In this document: piece after piece, positions 44,044 through 52,081 of the stretch
Numbering within the stretch: position 1 is the stretch's first letter
Layout: each line of letters begins with the position of its first letter
NCBI GenBank assembly: GCA_016208305.1
Contig: JACQYI010000060.1
Location: 1 to 64,000, forward strand
Length of the DNA: 64,000 nt
Direction of reading: 5' to 3'
From: Oscillatoriophycideae cyanobacterium NC_groundwater_1537_Pr4_S-0.65um_50_18
GTDB taxonomy: Bacteria; Cyanobacteriota; Cyanobacteriia; Elainellales; Elainellaceae
Position numbers and translations under genes: made by a program
The notes under the pieces: model-generated
Databases searched by the model: none
What the model was told of the DNA's origin: nothing
What the model saw: only the letters and a program-made list of their open reading frames with translations

Positions 44044-44289
44044 TAAGCCCGCTAGAAGCATGGGTAAAGGCATGTTATCACTCTGAATGGCGGCTTTAAA
44101 GCTCGGACGCGCTTTCAAACGCTGGAAATAGCCTGCTAAAGCAGGGCGAGTACTGTCTATCCACAGATTGTCAAATTTTAATTCCTCTAACCGATTGAGA
44201 ACGGCTGTCCACACAATATCCGCTAAAGAATAAGCCGTCTCACACAACCATTCTCTCTTGGTTAGTTGTGTTTTTAATTGATTTAACAT
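44020..44289 (-). pseudogene. C-terminal fragment of a glutathione S-transferase
   Basis: An 89-residue frame equal to the helical GST C-terminal domain: LCETAYSLADIVWTAVLNRL and then LAGYFQRLKARPSFKAAI. The N-terminal thioredoxin-like domain with the glutathione site is missing, and the region upstream to 44,350 has no matching frame. It is a truncated gene placed between two attC-like sites. Confidence 0.7.
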
Positions 44290-44350
44290 TGGCTCAATTT
44301 TGCTGTTGATGAGTAAATTTTAAGGGCTGTCAACACGGCTCAACAAAACA

Positions 44351-44434
44351 GTCCAACGGTGAAATTGTACGGCAGAAGGCTTTGCAACTCAACAAAGCCG
44401 AGCATGGCTGTTCGCTGTGCTGACGTTGTTATAG
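44351..44434 (-). other. attC-like site, degenerate, after the two-component system
   Basis: An 84-bp span on the minus strand from CTATAAC to GTTGGAC; the latter is the exact complement of a good RYYYAAC box (GTCCAAC). A central hairpin GGCTTTG/CAAAGCC is perfect, but the outer arms pair poorly. Position, 20 bp after the response regulator stop, and length support the call. Confidence 0.4.
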
Positions 44435-44454
44435 TGCGATCGCCTTTTCCATGT

Positions 44455-45093
44455 TCAGTCCGTCAAATGCTGCTGTGCCCAAAGTACTGCTTGAACCCGG
44501 TCTCGTAAGTTAAGCTGGCTCAAAATTCGAGTCACATAGTTTCTAACTGTCCCGTCACTCAGATGCAGCATCTCAGCAATTTCCTGATTATTTTTACCTT
44601 GACCGATCAGCATTAGCACCTCTAATTCGCGCTTACTTAATTGAGACTGCTCAATGGCTTCAGAGGAAAACTGCTTTGAAGTCAGTTGATTGAAAACTTT
44701 AGAAGCAATGGTTGGACTCAGTTGGCTGTACCCCAAGTACGCTGAACGAATCGTGGAAACCACCTGATCAGTGGGAGTCCGTTTTAGCAAATAACCGATC
44801 GCTCCTGATTGAAGAGATTGCCAGATATACTCGTCATCGTCAAAGGTGGTCAGTACGACGATCTGAATCCACGGATATCGCTGGTGAATCTCGTGAGTTG
44901 CGGTTAGACCATCACAGATGGGCATTCGTACATCCATTAAAACTACGTCAGGCTGTCGTTCTGCCGCGAATGCGATCGCCTCTTGTCCATTGCACGCTTG
45001 TCCTACAACCTCAATATCTTCTCGTATTGAGAGCAACGCCGCTAACCCCTGGCGAAAAATGTCCTGGTCATCTACCAGCAAGACTCGAATCAT
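44455..45093 (-). CDS. NarL/FixJ-family response regulator
   Basis: A 212-residue regulator. The receiver domain (1-120) has the acidic pair in VLLVDDQDIF, the phosphorylated Asp near residue 54 in VVLMDVRMP, and the conserved Lys in LLKRTPTD. The LuxR-type helix-turn-helix (about 145-205) has LSKRELEVLMLIGQGKNNQE and LSDGTVRNYVTRIL. It overlaps the kinase gene by 4 bp. A palindrome between the kinase and CPBP genes is a candidate binding site. Confidence 0.9.
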   Translation of the reverse strand: MIRVLLVDDQDIFRQGLAALLSIREDIEVVGQACNGQEAIAFAAERQPDVVLMDVRMPICDGLTATHEIHQRYPWIQIVVLTTFDDDEYIWQSLQSGAIGYLLKRTPTDQVVSTIRSAYLGYSQLSPTIASKVFNQLTSKQFSSEAIEQSQLSKRELEVLMLIGQGKNNQEIAEMLHLSDGTVRNYVTRILSQLNLRDRVQAVLWAQQHLTD

Positions 45094-46250
45094 CGTACTT
45101 GTGATGGATAAGGAATGACGACCTGAAGATGTGTACCTTGATTCAGTTGGCTGTGAACCGTAAGTCGCCCATTAAGTGATTGTACTCGTTCCTCAATGCC
45201 CTTTAAACCAAAACCTGATTTTGGCATTCCAGGATCAAACCCTTGACCATTATCACCAATCTCGACAACAATTCCTTCAGGAGTTTGCTCTCCTCTCACA
45301 CAAATTTTTGATGCTTGAGCATGTTTTTGAATATTAATCAGTCCTTCTTTAACAATGCAGTAGAGATGATAGCCCATAGATAGAGGAAGATCCGGTAGAT
45401 TCACCTGCCATTGGATCTGCCAGACTTGATTTTGCTTGATCTGTTCAATTAATAAATTGCAGGCTTGATTTAGATTAAGTTGAGATTGCCGCATAGTAGA
45501 GAGCGATTGACTGACATCTTCAATACATTGATCTGCCAACTTTTTGGCTAGGTCGATCGCCCGAAACGATTGGTCTAAATTACGCTGCCGAAACTCTTGA
45601 GCGACTGCTAACTGAACTTGCAAATTTGTTAAAGTATGACCTAGCGAATCATGAATTTCACGAGCGATACGATTACGCTCAAGCGCTATTCCCAAGCTTT
45701 CTACTTGCTGAGTCAATGCCTCTGCCCGTTTTCGGCTTTTCTGCTCTGCAATCACCATCCAACTAAACAGAATTGCAAACGTGTTGCCTGCCAAATAGTT
45801 TCCTAGATAATTAACCGTAAATTTCTGAATTTCAGTAGAGTTATCTGCTAACTGACACGAGAAGTTCTGAAAGATCTTAGGTAATGCCTCGATATAAATG
45901 GGAGTGCTTATGATTGCCGTCACAATCACTGCTACAACGGTGCTTCTGCGGTCAAGCAAAAAACAGCTTTTAGCGATGTAGAGATAGAGAAATATATTGA
46001 AATCAATCCCAAACGAGTAGGCAATGAGAACCAAGGAAATCCCTAAAGCCACATATCCTCTTCGCTGCCAAAGAGGGCGATGGACTGGCAGAAATAAACT
46101 TAATAGAGCAAAATTAGCAAGGAAGAGCATACCCAGCAAAATATTTGCTTCCCCATTCACTATGCTATTAAGCGCAACGATTGCCACTAATGCCCACTCT
46201 ATATAACGAAGGAGGCGATAGAGCGTTGAGGAGAAATCAATATCAATCAT
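45090..46250 (-). CDS. DesK/NarX-type membrane sensor histidine kinase
   Basis: A 386-residue kinase from ATG 46250 (a TTG start at 46277 is less likely). The first half has about five membrane segments and no large outside domain, suggesting it senses the membrane or an antibiotic there, as in LiaS- or DesK-type kinases. The HisKA_3 site is AREIHDSLGHTLTNLQVQL, and the ATPase has CIVKEGLINIQKHAQA and EIGDNGQGFDPG. It is divergent from a CPBP protease gene, a common partner of such systems. Confidence 0.9.
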   Translation of the reverse strand: MIDIDFSSTLYRLLRYIEWALVAIVALNSIVNGEANILLGMLFLANFALLSLFLPVHRPLWQRRGYVALGISLVLIAYSFGIDFNIFLYLYIAKSCFLLDRRSTVVAVIVTAIISTPIYIEALPKIFQNFSCQLADNSTEIQKFTVNYLGNYLAGNTFAILFSWMVIAEQKSRKRAEALTQQVESLGIALERNRIAREIHDSLGHTLTNLQVQLAVAQEFRQRNLDQSFRAIDLAKKLADQCIEDVSQSLSTMRQSQLNLNQACNLLIEQIKQNQVWQIQWQVNLPDLPLSMGYHLYCIVKEGLINIQKHAQASKICVRGEQTPEGIVVEIGDNGQGFDPGMPKSGFGLKGIEERVQSLNGRLTVHSQLNQGTHLQVVIPYPSQVR

Positions 46251-46321
46251 AGTGCTCAGGGTGCTGAATTCCCACAATAAAGGAATATCACTACCCTAGC
46301 TGATTTGGCTCTAATTAAGAT

Positions 46322-46335
46322 ATGACAGGTGTCAT
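46322..46335. promoter_or_regulatory. Candidate response-regulator operator
   Basis: ATGACAGGTGTCAT is an inverted repeat of ATGACA around GG; a further half-site ATGACAC follows at 46344-46350. It lies in the 166 bp between the divergent kinase and CPBP genes, as expected for a shared operator of a NarL-type regulator. Confidence 0.5.
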
Positions 46336-46416
46336 AACGATCGATGACACTGGGCTGTAGATAGGAACGCTGCCCGTTGAATAGCTTGTAGAGAATGTTG
46401 TTATTCTCCTGCACGC

Positions 46417-47373
46417 ATGAAAGTGAGCCACATCAATGTTGTAGCTAGCACCAAAAACCATCCGCTGATCTGGTTTTATGTCATTTCAGTTCTGATTGAA
46501 ATTGTCATTATTCCAGTCTTTTACTTTACAGGTGCTGCTGATGTATTAATGAGTGCGATCGAAACATTGGGCATTCCTTTCAAAACAGATCTTGTCACTG
46601 CATTTCGAGTTGTTTTAGCCGCCCCTAGCGCATTTCCTGGAGTCTTCCTGTCAATCGTCCAAGTTGCAGCCGTTGATATCGCAGTCTTTATCGTTGCCAG
46701 CATTGCCTTTGGACAAACCGGAATGGCTGATCTAAAAAATCGCTTTCGCTTTTGGAAAAGAGAAATTCCTTTTCAGTATGCTCTTAAGACTTGGGGAGTC
46801 TGTATTGTCATTTTTAGCCTGATTAACCTTGCTGCTGCCGGATTAAACAGGTTGATGTTTCCAGGCTCTTTCGTTTGGGAAGTCAACTTCTCTCCAGCCC
46901 ATTTTTTGGTTAGTTTAGCAATTACGCTGTTCCTGGATATTGGTGGTTTATTTGAAGAAAATGGTTGGCGGGGGTTTGCACTGCCTTTACTGCTAAAGCG
47001 GTTTAATCCGCTAAAAGCGACCATCGTTCTAGGACTTTTATGGGGATTTTGGCATTTTCCTGTCAAATATAATTTATTTCACGATTTCGGTTTAGCTGGA
47101 GGGTTTGTCTATCTCTCAGCTTTTACGTTCCGACTTACGTTTGTTTCAATCCTAATGACCTATTTCTGGAATCGCTTAGGGCAAACGACAATTTTGGCGA
47201 TCGCTATGCACGGTTTAATTAATGACTCAATTGGGCTAGGCGGCAGAATTGAATCTGAAAGTTTTGTTCCTCAATTATTCACCGAAGTTAATTTGCTGCT
47301 TCCAACAGCGATCGTTGCCATACTTTTGATTGCAAAAACACGAGGCAGACTGGGTATCAGGAGTAACAACTAA
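46417..47373 (+). CDS. CPBP-family intramembrane glutamic endopeptidase
   Basis: A 318-residue membrane protein with about eight hydrophobic segments. The protease motifs are GLFEENGWRGFALPLL (EExxxR), GLLWGFWHFPVKYNLF (FxxxH-like) and later AMHGLINDS (HxxxN/D). CPBP proteins include CAAX prenyl proteases and bacteriocin-immunity proteins. Opposite orientation to the two-component operon and a shared palindrome suggest that it is a regulated target, perhaps in envelope defence. Confidence 0.85.
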   Translation: MKVSHINVVASTKNHPLIWFYVISVLIEIVIIPVFYFTGAADVLMSAIETLGIPFKTDLVTAFRVVLAAPSAFPGVFLSIVQVAAVDIAVFIVASIAFGQTGMADLKNRFRFWKREIPFQYALKTWGVCIVIFSLINLAAAGLNRLMFPGSFVWEVNFSPAHFLVSLAITLFLDIGGLFEENGWRGFALPLLLKRFNPLKATIVLGLLWGFWHFPVKYNLFHDFGLAGGFVYLSAFTFRLTFVSILMTYFWNRLGQTTILAIAMHGLINDSIGLGGRIESESFVPQLFTEVNLLLPTAIVAILLIAKTRGRLGIRSNN

Positions 47374-47398
47374 AGCCTCGTAATGACTTGACTTCAAT

Positions 47399-47459
47399 CT
47401 CTAACAGATAAGCTTCGAGTATGTCCAAACAGATCACTTAAGCACAGTATCTGTCAGAG
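47399..47459 (-). other. Short attC-like palindrome after the SDR gene
   Basis: CTCTAACAGATA (47399-47410) is inverted as TATCTGTCAGAG (47448-47459) with one mismatch; the SDR stop codon lies in the right arm. The 61-bp length is near the shortest attC type. On the minus strand the boxes would be CTCTGAC and GTTAGAG. It could instead be a transcription terminator between convergent genes. Confidence 0.35.
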
Positions 47460-48233
47460 TCCAGGACGCATAATACGTTCCGCTAAGGATGGCATCAGAC
47501 GCTGAAGTGCAAACAGGAGTTTAGTTTTACCAATCCTGCTCTCAAATCGATCGAGACTAAAATCGCGCCAAAACTCTTCGACCAATGCTTCTGGGGGAAT
47601 TTTGCCGCGCCCACGCCCTTGCGTCATCGCAGTATCAACAATGGGCGGAATGATTTCAAAGACACGAACAGAGCTTGCTTCAAGCTGCCATCGGAGGACT
47701 TTCGTAAAACTGTGAAGTGCAGCTTTACTCGCACAGTAGACTGGGGCACTTTGTTTTGGCACAATCCCCAACCCTGATGAGACATTGATGATGGCAGCTG
47801 TCGGATGATTGAGAAGCTGTGGAAGTAAGAGTTTTGTTAGATACATCGGACTCAGCAAATTGATGTCGAGTTCAACTTCAATTTGTTCAATGTTGATTGC
47901 CGAGTCGGCAAAGTTATAGTTGTACTGAATGCCCGCATTATTAACTAAAATATTGACATCTGGATAGCGATAGACCAACTCTTCGAGAACTTGACGATCG
48001 CGTATATCCGCCAGTTCGACTGTTATCGCTGGGCACTGATGCTTGACTGCTCCAGCTTTTTGGGGATTTGTGCCTGTCACAATCACAGCGTTTCCTTCGC
48101 GCAGAAACCGTTGAGCAAGGGCAAAACCAATGCCAGAAGTACCACCTGTAATCAAAACCGTATTGTGAGTTGTCTTCACCTGCTTCTCCAGTCTTTGAGA
48201 ATGCAGATATTCTAGATTGAACCTTGCAGGCAT
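47454..48233 (-). CDS. Short-chain dehydrogenase/reductase (DltE-like)
   Basis: A 259-residue SDR. The Rossmann motif is TVLITGGTSGIGFALAQRF, the NNAGIQYNYN loop follows, and the catalytic Ser-Tyr-Lys are in NVSSGLGI and PVYCASKAALHSF. A start at GTG 48179 would give the more usual length, removing 18 residues before KTTHNTVLITGG. Substrate unknown. It lies 13 bp after a Crp/Fnr-type regulator gene, which probably controls it. Confidence 0.85.
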   Translation of the reverse strand: MPARFNLEYLHSQRLEKQVKTTHNTVLITGGTSGIGFALAQRFLREGNAVIVTGTNPQKAGAVKHQCPAITVELADIRDRQVLEELVYRYPDVNILVNNAGIQYNYNFADSAINIEQIEVELDINLLSPMYLTKLLLPQLLNHPTAAIINVSSGLGIVPKQSAPVYCASKAALHSFTKVLRWQLEASSVRVFEIIPPIVDTAMTQGRGRGKIPPEALVEEFWRDFSLDRFESRIGKTKLLFALQRLMPSLAERIMRPGL

Positions 48234-48246
48234 TCATTAACATAGA

Positions 48247-48837
48247 TTAATGCGATCTCAGTTGGGCGCGAATCCGACTGAGGGTCACAGGGGTAATGCC
48301 GAGGTAGGACGCGATATGATGCTGCTTGAGGCGAGGTTCTAAGTGGGGGTATTCTGCTTGAAAATTCAGATAGCGAGTTTTAGCATCATCCAGGAGCAAA
48401 GCACTTTCCCGCTTTTCCTTTTTAATAAACAAACCTTCAGCAATTTTGCAGTTTAGAATCTGCCAGCAAGGGTGACTTTCAGACAGCGATCGATATGCTG
48501 CATAGTCAGCCGTCAAGAGCTTTGTATCCTCTAGTGCTTGAATAAAAAGTCGCGAAGGCTGTTCTAATAGCAAGGAACTATAAGCTGCAACAAAACTATT
48601 TTCAGCACAGAAAGATTTTGTATATTCGTTACCCTCGTGATCAACATAGTACAAGCGCAAGATTCCAGACATGACGATTCCGATGTTTTTTGGCACATCT
48701 CCGGCTTGAACGAAGAACTCACCGCGCTTCAAACTGCAAGCTTGAAATAGGGATGCCGCTTTCATCGCTTCATCGTCTGGAAGGGTGATCAGCGATCGCA
48801 AAATCACAATCAGTTGGGTCAGATCTTGAGAAAGCAT
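48247..48837 (-). CDS. Crp/Fnr-family transcriptional regulator, copy 1
   Basis: A 196-residue regulator from ATG 48837 (GTG at 48861 is possible). The cyclic-nucleotide-binding-like beta-roll spans about residues 15-120 (RGEFFVQAGDVPKNIGIVMS). The short C-terminal helix-turn-helix has HHIASYLGITPVTLSRIRAQ. It is the first gene of a two-gene unit with the SDR and resembles the other Crp/Fnr protein at 49,534-50,115 in length and HTH sequence. Confidence 0.85.
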   Translation of the reverse strand: MLSQDLTQLIVILRSLITLPDDEAMKAASLFQACSLKRGEFFVQAGDVPKNIGIVMSGILRLYYVDHEGNEYTKSFCAENSFVAAYSSLLLEQPSRLFIQALEDTKLLTADYAAYRSLSESHPCWQILNCKIAEGLFIKKEKRESALLLDDAKTRYLNFQAEYPHLEPRLKQHHIASYLGITPVTLSRIRAQLRSH

Positions 48838-48925
48838 ATCTAAAACACTACGCGATAGCACTTCTGGTAGTCATAGCCGTCATGCCATACGAGAACTATT
48901 TTGCTTTGACAAATCATGCTCAAGC

Positions 48926-49034
48926 AACTAACGCCACCAGGAAACTAGCAGGACAACGACCAAGCTCATCGAACGCAGATAAGATTTGCATCCTAACGAT
49001 AGCTTAAGTTCGTTCTGGTGCAGCAGGGTTATTC
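48926..49034 (-). other. attC-like site after the SRPBCC gene
   Basis: On the minus strand the boxes GAATAAC (containing the SRPBCC stop) and GTTAGTT enclose arms CTGCACCAGAA and TTTCCTGGTGGC, which pair through CACCAG/CTGGTG with extra bases. Span 109 bp. The end boxes are only approximate. Confidence 0.4.
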
Positions 49035-49496
49035 GGTAGCTGCTTCAGCCTTTTGCTTCAAATGTTTTAGCCACTCCTGCAATGACGTATCTAGCATTCT
49101 TTGCATCATCCCCTTTGTCAGTTGTACCAACCAGCCTTCAAATGATTCCTCAGTCCTAACAATGACACAATCGCCTTGCGGTTCAAGCATCCAGACATGA
49201 ATCGCTCTCGTCCCAATAACCTGCCCTGTCCAACTCAGCCGACGCTGAGGTTCAATTTCCTGTAGCGTTGATAAAACGGCGGTTCCACCTGATTTCCAAC
49301 GGAAGGTAGAGCCGGGTTTGAGTGCCCCTTCCAGTCTCGCCTCTGAAATGTTTGGATTCCAGGTAGCCCACTGATTAATATCGGTTAAAATCTGCCAAAT
49401 CGTCTCGCTTGTAGCGTTAATCGTAATCTGATGTTGGGCGATTGCAGGTGCTTTTAAGTTGATTTCCATGACACTACTCAATTTCAGTAATTTCAT
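49029..49496 (-). CDS. SRPBCC-family (START-like) protein
   Basis: A 155-residue helix-grip protein. Features are HQITINATSETIWQILTDIN, then WATWNPNISEARLEG and FRWKSGGTAVLSTLQEIEP, typical of polyketide cyclase/START-like proteins that bind hydrophobic ligands. An internal ATG at 49469 may be the real start. It lies 37 bp after the Crp/Fnr gene, and its stop falls inside an attC-like site. Confidence 0.85.
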   Translation of the reverse strand: MKLLKLSSVMEINLKAPAIAQHQITINATSETIWQILTDINQWATWNPNISEARLEGALKPGSTFRWKSGGTAVLSTLQEIEPQRRLSWTGQVIGTRAIHVWMLEPQGDCVIVRTEESFEGWLVQLTKGMMQRMLDTSLQEWLKHLKQKAEAATE

Positions 49497-49533
49497 GCTA
49501 CTTCTCGCCTACTCTTCGTCGCATTGACTTGGG

Positions 49534-50115
49534 TTAAGGAAATCCACGCTGATAAACTCTCCGCTTCAACCGACTCAGCGATTCGGGTTCAAGCCCAAGA
49601 TAAGACGCAATATAGTGCTGTGGGATGCGCTGCAAAAGCTGGGGTTCGGTCTCTAGCAAGCGAAGGTAACGCTGTTCAGGAGTATCCCGATATAGGGACA
49701 ACAGACGATCGCGCAACCGAAAGGCAAGGTATTCAACCATTAGCCGCATCAACTGTTGACCGTCAGGTGCAGACTCCAAAACGCGAATGACCTGTTGATT
49801 GAGAATCAGAACCTCCGAATCCTCGATCGCCTGACAGGAAAAACAAGCGGGTTGATGCAGTCGAAAGCTTTGGTAATCACCGACTGGATAATGCTCAGGA
49901 TGAAAAAACAGCGTGAGTTCTTTTCCATCCTTTAAGAAAAACATCCTCAAACAGCCCTTCAGGGTTAAACCCACAAACTCACAGGTATCCCCCTCGTGAA
50001 ATAGCATTTCTCCCCGGTTCAGCTTTCTTGTTCCCAAGAGAGGCTCTACGATCAGCCAATCAATCACAAATTGAGGGAAAATACTTTGAATAAACAAGCG
50101 CAATGATTCACGCAT
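49534..50115 (-). CDS. Crp/Fnr-family transcriptional regulator, copy 2
   Basis: A 193-residue regulator. The beta-roll domain (about 20-120) includes RGEMLFHEGDTCEFVGLTLK, and the helix-turn-helix is in RIPQHYIASYLGLEPESLSR. There are no Fe-S cysteines of the Fnr type. It probably controls the SRPBCC gene downstream. It begins 62 bp after a strong attC-like site. Confidence 0.85.
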   Translation of the reverse strand: MRESLRLFIQSIFPQFVIDWLIVEPLLGTRKLNRGEMLFHEGDTCEFVGLTLKGCLRMFFLKDGKELTLFFHPEHYPVGDYQSFRLHQPACFSCQAIEDSEVLILNQQVIRVLESAPDGQQLMRLMVEYLAFRLRDRLLSLYRDTPEQRYLRLLETEPQLLQRIPQHYIASYLGLEPESLSRLKRRVYQRGFP

Positions 50116-50176
50116 CTTAGAAAATATTGTGAGACAGTAGCTCTAGATATACCACTCTCAGCTTAGAAACCAGGCT

Positions 50177-50259
50177 ACCTAACGCCTCTGTTGAGCAGCG
50201 ACAAGCCCTTTCAGAACGCAGTAAACAACTCACTCGCTGCTCCAACAGCATTGTTAGAC
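50177..50259 (-). other. attC-like site after the MGMT-like gene
   Basis: On the minus strand the boxes are GTCTAAC and GTTAGGT, both fitting RYYYAAC and GTTRRRY exactly. Spacers are 4 nt, and the arms CTGTTGGAGCAGCGA and TCGCTGCTCAACAG pair perfectly except for one extra G in the first arm, the attC orientation mark. Length 83 bp. It starts 69 bp after the MGMT-like stop. Confidence 0.8.
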
Positions 50260-50327
50260 ATTACTAGCGGTCTTGCTTTACATCCAAGTTAAAGCCGTGC
50301 AACGTTACTCGCAACTATCCATAGTCC

Positions 50328-50735
50328 TTAATGGATTCCTTCTTGCCGTCTCATATGCTCAATAAAGTCAGAACCGCAGGCTAACTTTTGAGCAATGCTA
50401 GAGCCAGGTTCGATCAGTCGCCAAAAGGGTGTAACTTGTTCCGGCTTCTTGCCAGATGCAATTTCTTCCCAGGCTGCTTCTGCAACAATGCGCGTAGCAG
50501 TAGAAGTCGTGAGTGGACAGCAGCCATCCCCGTTGTGAGACTGGGCAACCTGCTGCCGCATTTCGGTTAGAGTCACGGATTTGCCTTATGGAATTTGATC
50601 AATAAATCGTTTGATCAATTGTGGAGTCGGAAAAAATAGTTGACCGCCTGCTGGCACTCCTGCCATTGCTTTCTGCGTGACCTGAAGTTTAGGTTCTTTT
50701 TTGGCGTTTAGCTTCTGTTGCCAAGTCTGTGCCAT
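50328..50735 (-). pseudogene. MGMT-family (alkyltransferase-like) gene with one in-frame TAA
   Basis: From ATG 50735 the frame reads MAQTWQQKLNAKKEPKLQVT and FFPTPQLIKRFIDQIP, then TAA at 50586-50588, then in the same frame GKSVTLTEMRQQVAQ and TPFWRLIEPGSSIAQKLACG to the stop at 50328. The whole is 135 residues and matches my memory of small MGMT-family proteins, which have Tyr at the stop position (IPYGK). A single base change (TAT or TAC to TAA) explains it. No PCHR alkyl-acceptor motif is visible. Confidence 0.65.
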
Positions 50736-50763
50736 TGTTCTTTACTTGTAAATTGAATGAAGG

Positions 50764-51159
50764 TTAAAGGCTGATTGCTTCAGCTGGTTTGTTGATCGTC
50801 AGCACCATCTCCTGATAAGTTCGCAGGATAAAGTTAGGAACAGGCATCAAGTCCTGTCCTGGTTCTAGACATAAGCTTGGATAATGACGAGTCAGTTCTT
50901 CTAGCACTAAACGGCTCTCCAGCTTGGCAAGTGCTGCACCGATGCAATAGTGGATACCATGACCCAAAGTAAGGTGACTACCTGCATTCTCCCGATGATC
51001 GATATCTAAGCGCCCTGGCTCAGGGAACTGGGCAGCAGCATAATTCCCCGCCAGATAAGCAATCCAAACCGTTGAGTTCTTGGGAATCATCACGTCCCCA
51101 AGTTTGACATCTTGGCTGGTGCGGCGAGAGGCGATCGCACTACAATCAAGCCTTCTTCG
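50764..51159 (-). pseudogene. C-terminal fragment of a cytochrome P450
   Basis: A frame reading SRRTSQDVKLGDVMIPKNS, WIAYLAGNYAAAQFPEPGRL and the heme loop LGHGIHYCIGAALAKLESRL. It is closely similar to the end of the complete P450 at 52,082-53,368, so it is a truncated paralogue. The I helix, ExxR motif and the first 300 residues are missing. Homology begins about 30 bp after the last box of the attC-like site at 51,160-51,247. Confidence 0.8.
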
Positions 51160-51247
51160 GTCTAACGCTGCCCGTAACTCGCCGCCAGTAATTTCTCTGC
51201 CTTAACCAACTACCTCTGAACCGTTGGGTTCATGAGTGTTGTTAGGC
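51160..51247 (-). other. attC-like site overlapping the methyltransferase 3' end
   Basis: Boxes GCCTAAC and GTTAGAC on the minus strand, 88 bp apart, both match the consensus. The arms pair only weakly by eye, which lowers confidence. The methyltransferase stop codon lies inside the site, and the P450 fragment starts directly after it. Confidence 0.45.
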
Positions 51248-52017
51248 TTACTTGCCAAAGCCACAGAAGGGGCAAAGCTACCGAACGTAATTGTCTTTAG
51301 AATGGCGTCTTGGATTGGGTTATTATGCAAGCGTACATTAACCATTCCGCGCTCACGGAAATAACTAATATATTCAGACTGATTGGTTATATCTCCGAGA
51401 ATAATGTTACCGCCAGGTTTTAGAACGCGAATCATTTCATCCAGGGCTTTTTGTCGGTCTACCTGAGCTTCAAGGTTATGCACAGTCCAATTTGAAGTGA
51501 TGACATCAAAGTAATTTTCAGGAAAGGGTAACTGGCGCATATCCGCTGTTTTGACCTCGACCCGTTCTAAAACATCCTCAATTTTTGCGTTCGCTAGCGT
51601 AGCATCTAAGCTGTTGTTGGCTTGATCTTCCTGCCGCCATAAATCAATCCCAATCGCTCTGCCAGCTTTGAGGCGTTTAGCAGCACCAATCAGCATTAAA
51701 CCTCGACCACAACCAATGTCGAGCACAAGTTCATCCCCTGACCATTCAACCAAATTGAGCAGGTTTTCCCGGTCTTTTAGCTTTTGGATCTTACTGTAGA
51801 AAAACATAAAGCAGCCCATGCCCAGTAAGTAAAAGGCACCAACCGCCAACAGTAAACAAGCAATTTGCTTTAATATGCCACTCAAGAATGGCGATGAAAA
51901 TGCTGCAATGAGCAACGTTGCACTGATAACACCTGAGACAAAGAAGAATTTGAGTAATCCGGGGGCATCGATCCCATATTGAGGATGCTGTATCCGTCTA
52001 GATTGGGTGTTTTGCAT
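51202..52017 (-). CDS. Membrane-anchored SAM-dependent methyltransferase
   Basis: A 271-residue protein. Two hydrophobic segments (about residues 24-45 and 52-75) precede a class I methyltransferase domain with motif I LVLDIGCGRGLMLIGAA, AIGIDLW, DVITSNWTVHN and LKPGGNIILGDI. The last 15 residues (PNNTHEPNGSEVVG) are encoded within an attC-like site and probably are not part of the original protein. The substrate may be a lipid or quinone, given the anchor. It lies 64 bp after the P450 gene on the same strand. Confidence 0.85.
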   Translation of the reverse strand: MQNTQSRRIQHPQYGIDAPGLLKFFFVSGVISATLLIAAFSSPFLSGILKQIACLLLAVGAFYLLGMGCFMFFYSKIQKLKDRENLLNLVEWSGDELVLDIGCGRGLMLIGAAKRLKAGRAIGIDLWRQEDQANNSLDATLANAKIEDVLERVEVKTADMRQLPFPENYFDVITSNWTVHNLEAQVDRQKALDEMIRVLKPGGNIILGDITNQSEYISYFRERGMVNVRLHNNPIQDAILKTITFGSFAPSVALASKPNNTHEPNGSEVVG

Positions 52018-52081
52018 GAGTCCAGCCTTGAATAGGTTTCAGGTTATGTGATTTAATCTGCGATCAAATTGGCTTAGTCAA

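Noticed and set aside
29191-50735. Stop-codon reassignment to explain in-frame TGA and TAA.
   Set aside because: The two stops differ, other genes end normally with TAA, TAG and TGA, and homopolymer shifts are also present.
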